Of a stretch of DNA of 64,000 bases, positions 21,038-31,272 are shown piece after piece. Source of the stretch: Nematostella vectensis. Lineage: Eukaryota > Cnidaria > Anthozoa > Actiniaria > Edwardsiidae. How positions within the stretch are numbered: the first letter of the stretch is position 1; each line of letters begins with the position of its first letter. A program made the position numbers and the translations under genes. The DNA is taken from positions 18,651,969-18,715,968 of the forward strand of contig NC_064035.1 in the NCBI RefSeq assembly GCF_932526225.1, given 5' to 3'. The notes below the pieces were generated by a model that searched no databases, was not told where the DNA came from, and worked only from the letters and a program-made list of their open reading frames with translations.

Positions 21038-22775
21038 GAGACACAGGGAACAGGGTCAAATATGGTATCCGAGCAAAGTGAACATATCCCGTGACCATGT
21101 CATCATGAGACACAGGGAACAGGGTCAAATATGGTATCCGAGCAAAGTGAACATATCCCGTGACCATGTCATCATGAGACACAGGGAACAGGGTCAAATA
21201 TGGTATCCGAGCGAAGTGAACATATCCCGTGACCATGTCATCATGAGACACAGGGAACAGGGTCAAATATGGTATCCGAGCGAAGTGAACATATCCCGTG
21301 ACCATGTCATCATGAGACACAGGGAACAGGGTCAAATATCACGGCAAAAAAAGTCCGCGTTTTCTGTTCGGAAAATTCGCAGAAAACGCAACATAATCTT
21401 GGCATTTTCCTCGAATTATCCGATCGGAAAACGCGCGTTTTCCTCGGCATTTTCCTAACAGTTTTCCAAGTTTGGAGTACGTGCCGTTTTCTTTCACGTT
21501 TTCCAGAATGGGAAAATTCAGGAAAATCCGAGTTTTCCAAGCGTTTTCCTTCTAAGGAAAACGGAAGGAAAACTCGCGTTTTACAGACGGAAAATGTTTT
21601 CCTACTTGATCATTGTAGGATTATTCGAGGATAATGCGCGTTTTCCCTACAGGATTATTTTAGAAAATGCCAGTTTTCCCAGCATTTTCTCTGTAGGATT
21701 ATTCAAGATAATTCGAGTTTTCCCAGCATTTTGCCTACAGGATTATTCGAGTTTTCGAAGCATATTTCTTTCAGGATTATTCCTTCAATATTCCGGTTTT
21801 CTCCGCTCTTTCCCGCTGGATCATAATGTGACCGGGTGGTATTTTAGGTTATTTTAGATTTTGCAAAGATTTTAAGTAAGCGATTTTTGGATTGCGATTA
21901 GAATTGATTTTACGTACTTTACGGATTGTTTCTCAAACGTGATTCTAATTCGATCCGTACACGTTTAGGAATTTACTTTCGACATGTTTCAAATTCCTTT
22001 AGATTAGTATCAATAGCTTGATAGTGCTAATTGAATCAAGTAAGCGTCCTTTTACCATTTCCCAGGAAGATTAGTTTCTAAATTTGACAGGACAATGGAC
22101 GCTGAGTAATTAGAACGGTAGTAAATGTTAGCGTCGTCCCGCGACGGATTTTTCCATAATTTCCCTACTAAGAAATATGCGAGGAAAATGCGACCAAACG
22201 GTGCTATTTTACGGGGTTAATTTTTCATGCGTTTTCTAGACAAGAATTTTTTTTTGGTTACTCGCGTTATCCTCTCGGTAAACTCCGGGAAAACGCGATT
22301 GATTTTTCCAGGAATATGCGAGGAAAATGCGACCAAACGGGGTTAATTTTCCATGCGTTTTCTAGTCAGGAAAATCTTTGGATTACTCGCGTTATCCTCT
22401 TGGTAAACGCCGGGAAAACGCGATTGATTTTTCCAAGTTTTCTTGCAAAGGAATATGCGAGGAAAATGCCTGGAATATCTCAGATTAACGGAGCCTGAAA
22501 ATGTGAGAGAATCTGATGTGGAAAATGCGAGGAAAACGCCATGGAAAATCTCAAATTTGACAAAGACGGGAAAATCCAAAGAATATTCAAGATTATTGCG
22601 GATTTTCTATACGTTTTCTCACTTCGAAAATTAATGGAAAACGCGGACTTTTTTTGCCGTGTATGGTATCCGAGCGAAGTGAACATATCCCGTGACCATG
22701 TCATCATGAAACACAGGGAACAGGGTCAAATATGGTATCCGAGCGAAGTGAACATATCCCGTGACCATGTCTTTA
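21038..22775. repeat. 69-bp minisatellite, about six copies, split by a transposon
   Basis: Units start with GAGACACAGGGAACAGGG at 21038, 21107, 21176, 21245 and 21314, and with GAAACACAGG at 22708. The fifth unit is interrupted by the element at 21340-22661. The period is a multiple of three, so long repetitive frames are open on both strands; these are not taken as genes. Confidence 0.9.
21340..22661. mobile_element. 1.3-kb TIR element inserted in the minisatellite, 3-bp target duplication
   Basis: Ends are CACGGCAAAAAAAGTCCGCG and the reverse complement. The flanks on both sides are TAT, and removing the element restores the unit GTCAAATATGGTATCC. The interior is dense in GGAAAACGCG/CGCGTTTTCC words, typical of subterminal repeats, and has no transposase. 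CAC termini with a 3-bp duplication fit a CACTA/EnSpm-like non-autonomous element. Confidence 0.85.
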
Positions 22776-25180
22776 CACCTATGGTGACAACGCCGGGCTC
22801 GTATTTGATTTTTTAGCTTTCATGATGATTAAATGTTGTGTCGGGTGGTATTGTCCGTTATCAATACTTCCCTTCTAACATATAGCCCCTCATCATAAAT
22901 GTCTTTTGAGTTCGAAAAGTTTAGGCGGGGACCGTAATATTTTTCCTCTTAGGTAGGTCGAGACGCTCAATCGGGGTAAGGGGGGGGGGGGGGTATAAGA
23001 GCATTAGGCGACGTGCACTAACTGATCACGTGACCTTTTGAGTGGCAAATTCGAGCCAATATACAGCTATTTCAATAAACGTTGTCAAAGAGCGCTCTGC
23101 CGCACGCGCCAATACCGCGAGGTAGTATGGGTAATATATGTTGTTTCAAGCTCTGCCATTCTTCACCCAGTCTACGGAACAGATGCTCATTTGCATAAGC
23201 CACTGTCCGGCGTCCTCGATTCCATGCGACTCCATTTTCTGTCATTTGTCACGACAACAGCCCACGCTTTGCGAAGGCGATGTTTTGCGAATTTTTATTA
23301 CATTTCTAACATTAGATAGTATGCTCGCCTGTTATACTTTTTAAACTATCATGACAAAAAAGTATAAGGGTCATCTTATCCCATGAAAGCAAAATTTCAA
23401 ATTTTTGGTACATCCAGTCATAAGCAAAGTTAAAAGCCAAGACACACAGCATAGCTAAAACTGTTATTTTACTTAATCTGAGTGAACTCTGAGCTCATAT
23501 TTCCACCTGGTTTTAAAATAATTAAACTAATACGGACTCGCTGGAAAGTTTGTATTGGACGTTTGATAAGAATTCCCTTAGGAATTTGTCTGAGAGGTCT
23601 GATTTCCGGCACCCTTTATTAAGAGCAATAAGTCCTTCAATAGCAAAGACATGCAACAACAGCCAATAATTATGTTTGCTTCTAAAAACATTTTTGGTAC
23701 ACCTAGTCATAGACTCGTTTTATGAAAATCATGTACAATATATGAATCTCCAACTAACTCTCGGTGTGTAAAAGATGGGCTCCAGATCCTAACGCGTTAA
23801 AAAATAGGAGGATAAATTAAAAAGAGTGCCGTTCACTCAGTCTCGACTAAATCTTTGTTCTAGCCGTAGAAGCGTGCGTAAATAGAAAAAGAATGAAATG
23901 AACAAGTGACTGTGCATTCCAGCATGACAACTGCATTAAAAATAAACTTTTCTCATTTTTTTTCCAAAATTGGGTTTATTATATTTGGACTAAATAAAAT
24001 TTTGTTATTATGCGTGAACATTACTCTTTAGGATGAGGCACAATTTAGAAAATGAAAACGAATAAAACGCTCAAAATATAATTTTATTCACGTCCTAGAG
24101 GTTTTATGCTAATGAGTCGATCATGATTTTTATTGTAAATTATTGTGGTAAGACACCGAGGGAGAGGGTAGAAAAGCAGCGAGAGATACCTCTTAAGCTT
24201 CCTTGAAGCTAGAAAAATCATTTTTGGTACTCCGCCTGAAGAAGGAAAATGCCATTTATATGATAGTGTAGTCTGTTTCTTTTGTGAAAGTTGTTTTTTA
24301 CCAGCTTTTAAGCAAAGCGATTCAATCGAATCAAAATGTAAACACATGACCAATGATTAATATTAACCAAAAAAAAAATACTTTGTAAATAGGTTCTCTA
24401 TGTCAAGAGTCATCAAACTGTCATGTGACCCCAAGTCCCTATTTTTTCCGGTTAAAAAGCGGTTAAGAATCGAGAGAGTGCCTTGGTTAAAAACTAATTT
24501 ATACCACGCAGTGCATGTTGCAGTGCTTCAAAATGGTTAGTGAGAAAAAAGTTAAAATACCCATTTTTAACTATGGACAGCCTTTGTTACATCAACTGTA
24601 TGCTAGATCAAAGGTAAACCACTGTGAGCCAACTGAGGGGTAATCAATGACAATTAATTTTATAATTTTGAATAGAAGCTTAAACGACCAGAAAGGCGTA
24701 ATGCGCCATTAAAATTGTTGTGTGTTGTTGTGAACAATATGCGATTTATTTAAGTGAAGGAAAGAACCAAATAAGACCGATCTTCAAGACATTTTTTAAG
24801 ATCACGTGGATGATTTACGAAGTTTAGCGATCAGCTTAGAAACTTTGAGTAAAACAGCCTTCTAACTCAAACCCCCAAATTCACTTTTCGGCCGCATTTC
24901 TCCTTTTTCCACCATATCAATATTTTTAGTGCGTTTCATGAAAAAAATTCTAAAGAATTCTGCTAGAAAAGTTGTTCACGCTAAATTTCGAAATGTTACA
25001 AAGATGTGCTCAAGTACAGGCTTGGGTTAATTATCATTGAGCTAGATAGAGGGCTTGATAAGTTAACTCATGAGCATCTGTTCCGTAGACTGACCGCCGA
25101 CGCGAACTTCGTTGAACGCTATCAGAATGGAAGTACAGTCTGATAATTTTCTAAATGTATATCTGCGCGTCTTTAAAGTG
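22776..25180. other. Intergenic, repeat-derived in part
   Basis: Includes a G tract near 22981-22995 and, at about 23060-23150, a copy of a sequence present inverted at 28650-28740. No supported gene. Confidence 0.4.
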
Positions 25181-25182
25181 TA

Positions 25183-27402
25183 TCTGAAGGAATAAAAAAA
25201 ATATCCTCCAAAACGGTTCATCCATCGATATCTAATATCTCCTATGATAGAAAAATCTTTATTACCAAAAATCCTCGATTTCCCATAATCCCCGATTTTT
25301 TTACAGCCTTTTGAATATACCAGTCTGTAAAACACCTTCTTGCCCAGTCCCCTCACGGGTAAAGCTCGAGTTGGCGCGAAATGATCACCATATAAGGAGA
25401 ATTGCGAGAGCTCGCGTGAATTTGCGTGAGAAAAAACAATTTTGGCTACATGGGGCGTCTTTACCTTGCAACTTTATTAGACGTGGAAATAAAGTGCTTT
25501 CCCTCTTCGTAACTGGCTTAAAATGTAAATATAACCTTATACAAATATAAAACGTATATCCTGCTTGCATTTTGAAGTAGCCACTTATTAATAATTCAGA
25601 TGATTTTGCAATTTTGAAGCCATTTACTTTGCATTACATGTCCCAACATGGTGTCATTGCCGCTATCATAGTTTACTGAACTAGTTGTACGAAATGCTGA
25701 TTATCTCGCTGAAAGATGGGTCCTTTAGATATCTATATAGCTTACATATAAATTAGATAATGTATAACCCCCAAAACCTTGATAAAATGCTAAAGGACCC
25801 ACATTTTTTTGGCACAAACAGTGATATAATTTCCTTTGACATTTTTGCTGTGCAGGTAAACATATTTTGTTCCGTCTCACTAGAGATGTAATAATCGCTA
25901 AATCCTTCTTGTCGTCTTTTTCCTCTCCGTGCTCTGACCAAATATCAATATAAAGCATTTTTTAGGCTAGTCGTAAATGAAAATGAAGACCCTTTGAACA
26001 GTCTTATTTTTTTAACCATTTCATCTCATCGTTTTGCGTGACAAAAACACGGCGCCATTTTGGTGTGGGTAACAGCAATTCCAACTCGCACTAAGTGCTT
26101 GCTACCTTGCTCAAAGTTAAGTCCTTTAGGTATTCGTATAGATCAAATATAATTTCAATGATACACGATCCTCAAAACCTAGATGAAATGCTAAAGGACC
26201 CATATTTTTTCGTACAAACAGTGATACATATTTTGTCTCGTGTTGGACATCGTATTTTGTGAGCCGTGCCCTCTCTGCCTTTTAAAATATAAACATTGCT
26301 AAACTCCATGACAAAAGAATGCAACAAGCATTTTTTATATATAGTATGTATGTGATATAGTAGTCATCTGGATTTAAGTAGTTTTATTGCCATTCTCATA
26401 GCATCATTTGCTTTGGCCACAAAAAGTTCAATTTCACCTCGCACAAAAATGCTTTAAATCTTGCTCAAAGTGGGGTCCTTCATGTATTCTTATAGATTAC
26501 TGATAATTTCAATGATATACGATCTCAAAAACCTAGGTGAAAAGCTAAAGGACCCACATTATTTCGCGATATAAGATTTGCTTATACATAAATTTTTATT
26601 TTTTTAAAAGTGCTCATGTAAACATCTTATACATTACAAAATACTCATTTCAAGTCAAAATAAGACGAGTGACGAAAACGGCAAACGGGTAAATAGTTTA
26701 ATTTTATTTCAGGGTCGTATATTCACCATTTTAGAGACGGTATCTGAATGTAAAACTTGCTGTGTTCAAACAAAAAAAGTAGCGTAGAATCGAAGACCGA
26801 AGCGAATGAGTTCGTAAAAAAATTCTCAAAAACAACAAAATATAGCGAGTAGTTGTACTCGCATGATGTAACCATGAAACAAGACAACAATAAACTTTAT
26901 GATGTAAGTTAACGGATATATAATTCCTTTTGTTCGTATCTACAGATATCACACTCTCGATTCTGCCGTTGTCAAACCATTATTTTTCGATAATTTGACA
27001 GATATATATCATTTGTCCGCAAATGCCTCGTCTTGGTATGGCAAAAATACGTTGCTGTATTGTTTTGAGTCGCTTTCTCTGTCTCGATGTCACTGGCATC
27101 GTTTTCTCACTCGGCAGAGCTTGTTGTTTCACAGGGAGAAGCGCTCATTTTCGTGAATGAAGATGTAGACTGCGCGCGCGAGCTGACAAGTTTGATTTTC
27201 GCGCCACGCGCCCGCAATACGTTAGTCGGTCAGCGACAAAGGTGTTTTACAGACTGGTATATTTAAAGGGCTGTAAAAAAATCGGGGAATTTGGGAAATC
27301 GTGGATTTTTGGCAAGGAAGATTCTTCTAGCATAGGAGATATAAAATATCGATGATCGAGCCGTTTTGAAGGATATCGGTTTTATTCCTTCAGGTAATTC
27401 CC
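25183..27402. repeat. Widely spaced inverted repeat, arms about 165 bp
   Basis: The left arm (25183-25356) contains ATATACCAGTCTGTAAAACACC; the right arm (27240-27402) carries the reverse complement, GGTGTTTTACAGACTGGTAT. The arms are diverged (about 85% by eye) with their GGTGTTTTACAG ends facing inward. The region between holds the GGGTCCTTTAG units. Confidence 0.6.
25717..26557. repeat. Three spaced hairpin-like units bounded by GGGTCCTTTAG/CTAAAGGACCC
   Basis: Units at 25717-25803, 26121-26202 and 26471-26557 each open with GGGTCCTTTAG-like sequence and close with CTAAAGGACCCA. Inside is GAT...AAAACCT...GA(T/A)AAAATGC-like sequence. Spacing is about 400 and 350 bp. Confidence 0.65.
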
Positions 27403-28154
27403 TTGAATTGCACTGCGCACCCCTTCTGCGCATAGTGGCGCGCGCTGTTTGTTCGAATTTTCTGCTATTAAGTGTGCGCGCGCGCCACAGTTGTACAAGA
27501 AATCAAAACAAAAGGCGCGCGTTTTTTACTTAAAATCGCTTTGACAGAAAAACGAAGTCGGTTACCCCCATTTTTTATTTGCTCAAATAGTTAAATGTAT
27601 ACGGAAAAATGATATACTGAAAGAAGAAAAAAAGTTGGCTTGTAGAAGTTTGTTTATTTTCATTTAAAAGCCGTAAAAATACTTCAAAATGGCGCTTTTT
27701 ACAGTATAAATAGTGGCGAAAACAGTGTCTTTTAGTGCGATCTCTCAGAATGTGATTTGTTTTGAACGTTTGCTACTACGGCTTATTGTTTAGGAGATCG
27801 GATTTTGGCAGCTCGACAAACAGAACTTAATTTTTTAAAGACTATAAGCACTACTTTTGAAAATTTAGAGTTGTGATTTTTCCTCGCACGATCAGTAAAA
27901 ACGCGTCTAAAGTACGCCCTTCTGTTGTGAAAACAATGTCGGTTACCCCCATTTTTAATAACATTTTTTGAAAGCCCTTAACTTCAATATTGTTTACTCC
28001 AAGTTTTAAAAAATTCTGGGTTATAGAACTATTTCAAGGGAATTACCTTAAACAAGGAAACAAGAGTAGGTTTAGCACCTATCCCGTAAGAGGTGTCAAA
28101 CTCACGGAGACTCCGTAGTTACACTAAAAGAAAACCTATTGGCAAAGTGCCTGA
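27403..28154. other. Intergenic
   Basis: A pair of GTCGGTTACCCCCATTTTT sequences near 27557 and 27941 hints at an old local duplication. No gene seen. Confidence 0.4.
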
Positions 28155-28508
28155 ACGAAATAGCAACGACGACGGCGACCGACTGCAGGGAGAACCCAAA
28201 AAGCTTTCATGCTTTGCGCTCAATTTCAACTAGTTTAGATAAAAATTACTCGTTTTATTCCCCGAAAAAACTATAGTAAAACCTAGAATCTTATTTCTAG
28301 CGTAGTGAACAAGGATAGTCTAGTTTTCAGTGCACGTGTTTGCGTCCTCGCTACACCAAGAACTTGGAGTTTTCACGTTGTCGTTTAAAGAAAAAAAGCT
28401 AAATGTATCAGACAGAATCCATTTAAGAGTAAATTTCACGTCTGGCTCTTTGAATTCTCAATTGTTTTCTGCCGTCGTCTTTCGCGTTGCCGTTGTCGTC
28501 CCTATTTT
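28155..28508. mobile_element. Diverged second copy of the 14829 MITE
   Basis: Shares TTGGAGTTTTCACG, ATGTATCAGACAGAAT and GTCGTC...GTTGCCGT with 14829-15195. Ends carry AGCAACGACGACGGC and the inverse CGTTGCCGTTGTCGTCCC. Confidence 0.5.
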
Positions 28509-28520
28509 TGCAGATACCTT

Positions 28521-28637
28521 TTACAATTGTACGCGGCACATAGAAAAAAAGGCCGCAGTGTCTTCGATAGATAATGCAAGAAACTGTACCATCCAGATAA
28601 CTCGCCAGCGAAGGTCTTCACTATAAGACTGCGGCAT
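28521..28637 (-). pseudogene. Transposase N-terminal fragment
   Basis: ATG at 28637 opens MPQSYSEDLRWRVIW followed by a short helical segment and a stop at 28521. The MPxSYSEDLRWRxVW start resembles the N-terminal helix-turn-helix of Tc1-like transposases found in animal genomes. Only 38 residues remain. The break is next to the MITE copy ending at 28508, so the insertion may have truncated it. Confidence 0.5.
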
Positions 28638-29026
28638 GTTTACTAAAAACCTGTTACAACATATATTACCCATACCACCTCGCGGTATGGGCGCGTGCGG
28701 CAGAGCGCTCTTTTGGAGTTTATTGAAGTAGCTGTAAATACAGAAATAACTGCACCCGCGCACAACAGAGAATGACAAAACAATATTTAGATGAAAATAA
28801 ACCCCTTCTGACAAAGAAATTTTCTGGCGTATATGTAAGCCCTAAATGAGTTGCTTTTTGATGTTAGTTATTTTACCGCAAAAAGCCCGAATTTGCCACC
28901 CAAACAGTCACGTGATCGTTAGTGCAAGCGATATCACCGTATGCTTTTTTTCTCTGAAAAAAAAAAAAAAAAAAACTACGGAAAACCCCACATAATCACA
29001 GCCTACCCAATTTTTTTTTTTTAAAT

Positions 29027-30049
29027 TTAGAACTTATTAATCATAATACCTTGTTCGGTTACTTCTCCTTGATTGCTCAGAACTGAGACATTGTCAGTTG
29101 GTTGGACAAGAGAGGGACGATATTGTGATGTGTACATCAGGTCCCGTCCGTAATAAGGTCCAAGGGCACTCATCTGATCACTACCATACAGGCCCGCACC
29201 CATAGGAGGCATGTTATACTGTGGTGACATATTGTACTGTGGGGGGAGGTAAGGGAACATGCCCATTGTCTGCAGGTATGTATCCCAGTTCACCCAGGGG
29301 CTAGCGCCAACGGGGCTGATAGGAGTCGGCCAGCGGTAGTTCGAGGATTGTGGAAGTGTAGTGGGCGGTTTCTCCTCTTTGTTAACGGTATTTCCTTCTT
29401 CGCTCACCACACGTCGGCCTCCCTTTTTAGAGGGGTTGGTTTGTCGTCGAACAAACTGAAGAAGGTCTTTTGAGAGAAAAAGGAGAAAAAAAGAATACAA
29501 TTAAAAAAGAAACGCAAATTCACGCAAGACAAACTTTGTGTGACGATTTTTGAGGGATTTTATGATCAACATTAAACGAAAAGATCATTATCAACTTCGA
29601 AACCAACTAAGCTTATTACCATCACCAAAACAAAACATGCAGTCGGATAATAAAGATAACAATAAAATAATAAAATAATTATTACTGTTCTCTCAAATCT
29701 GTTATCTTTCGTAGTGTAACTTACCCTTTCTTTCCCGTTTGAAGCAAGGATGTTTGAATTCACTCTTCATCCCCGCAACAAGCTGCATCGTTTGGTTCTT
29801 TCTGCGGTGCTCCGTCACTTTGCGAAAGCCGTACAAATTCAATTGCCGGACAAAACTTGCAAAATTGTTTGTTTTGAAAAGGACTATACTTTGACTGTTG
29901 AGAATCGTGCTGGTAAAACTGTGGTGGTTTGGTATTAAAATCGATGTACCATCATCATTCCATGTAATTTCCTCACACTTTGGGTCGCTAACTAAAAACC
30001 AAAGCTTTTCGGGAAAACTCAATAGCGACGCTTCGATGGAATTTGCCAT
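29027..30049 (-). CDS. HSF-type DNA-binding domain transcription factor, two exons
   Basis: Exon 1 is 29725-30049 and exon 2 is 29027-29466; the donor is AAAGG|GTAAGT, the acceptor CTCAAAAG, and a split codon makes Asp. The protein is 254 residues. Residues about 10-115 are an HSF DNA-binding domain: FPEKLWFLVSDP, then ITWNDDGTSILI, the recognition helix NFASFVRQLNLYGFRKV, and the closing HPCFKRERKDLLQFVRRQ that crosses the splice. The trimerisation heptads of HSF1/2/4 are absent; the C-terminus is Pro, Tyr and Met rich (PPQYNMSPQYNMPP). This resembles the HSFY/HSFX/HSF5 class more than HSF1. The start ATG is the only one before the domain. Confidence 0.85.
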
Positions 30050-30282
30050 TACGATTTTAGAGACCTTTCAAAGAATTTCTAATTCCTCGTTTGCAGGATC
30101 CAGAATATTGTAACGGTTCGTCTTTGAACACGCGAGAGCGTTCGTGAGAGCGATCCGTTAAATATGCGCGTGCTTGAGTTTCACAATAGTGGCACACGCG
30201 CGCGCGCGACCGCGCGTGTACGTACGCGACTTATTGCACGCGTCAATCGAAATTTGAAAATTTCCAGTAGGGATGTGTGTGT

Positions 30283-30313
<31 letters not shown>

Positions 30314-31272
30314 GGGGGGTTGAAACCCTTCCCACTATAAGTAAATAATTTATAATGGGGCAGAAAAAATTCAGCAGCCCTGTGAAATCGCTGCTGAATG
30401 GCTTCAAACTCGGTCTTTGCGAGTCAACTTTGCGAGAATTTTCACAAATGTGAAAAAATTTCACAAATGTGAAAATTTCGAATTTTTACCGTCAAAGTGC
30501 ATATATATAAATACTGAATGAGCTTGGGCTGCCAAGTGATTTTTCCCGCGAATTTCGTGCGTTTTTTTGCTTCTAACGAGGAAATCACGCGCAAGTGCTC
30601 ATGGACCCAGTCAATGACCCAGTCAATGACCCCCCTACATTCCATTAATTTTGTAGTCCAGGCATTTTCGAAGTCTATAGATGTCCGGATATTATATCTA
30701 TAAAATGAATACAAAAGGAAGTGTGATATAATTGGTCTAAACCTAGCCTCCTCCGCAGGCATCGCTTTGCCCAGAAAGCAGCAGAAAAGAAACACAGGCG
30801 CTCGGGATTCCTTTTTCCGCTTTTGGCATTGTCCCCCCCCCCCCCCCCCTTAACAAAGGAATTTGTCGACCACAGGAATCCCAGTCTCGGTTTCTAACCT
30901 CAGAGACGCCTGCGGAGGAGGTTAGTCTAAACCCACGCTAGTGGTGTTTTTCTTTGCCAATACAAATGAGACGCTTGCTTAGCGTAAGTAAAGGCAATAT
31001 CCACGATATGGTGTTGGTACTTGTGAAAGATTGGTCCAAGGAAATAAATGGGAGAAACACTTGCCACTAAGGACCAAATCCACATAGCCAGTTTATGGTA
31101 CAAAAATATGTTTATATTTAAAAACAATATACATTTAATATTAATATGTGATCAACATTAAATATGCCTTGAGAGTGATGTAATGAGAACAATTCTCTTG
31201 TATGGCTATCATAGCTACCATTGCTATCTGGGCTATTATGGCTATCTTTCGATAAAACGGACATCATCATCT
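30050..31272. other. Intergenic between the HSF gene and AP4M1
   Basis: Holds a CG-rich alternating stretch near 30190-30240, a (GT)n run joined to a G tract near 30272-30319, and a small element at about 30735-30935 with CCTCCTCCGCAGGC termini and an internal C run. No gene seen. Confidence 0.45.
30738..30932. mobile_element. Short TIR element with CCTCCTCCGCAGGC ends
   Basis: The left end CCTCCTCCGCAGGC and the right end GCCTGCGGAGGAGG are inverted. A long C run lies inside. A related, more diverged right end (CTTCAGAGGAGGCTA) occurs near 33730 in an AP4M1 intron, also preceded by a TTGTCCCC...CCACAGGAA pattern. Confidence 0.55.

Noticed and set aside
21018-21458. Repetitive open frames on both strands over the 69-bp array
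   Set aside because: They exist only because the repeat period is a multiple of three; the plus frame also runs into the inserted TIR element.
22783-22806. Donor CATAG|GTGTAA with phase matching the candidate exon at 21035
   Set aside because: The upstream frame meets TAA after about eight codons and no acceptor lies between, so it cannot be a normal exon.
29750-30113. Plus-strand frames opposite HSF exon 1
   Set aside because: Antisense shadows of a conserved DNA-binding domain on the minus strand.
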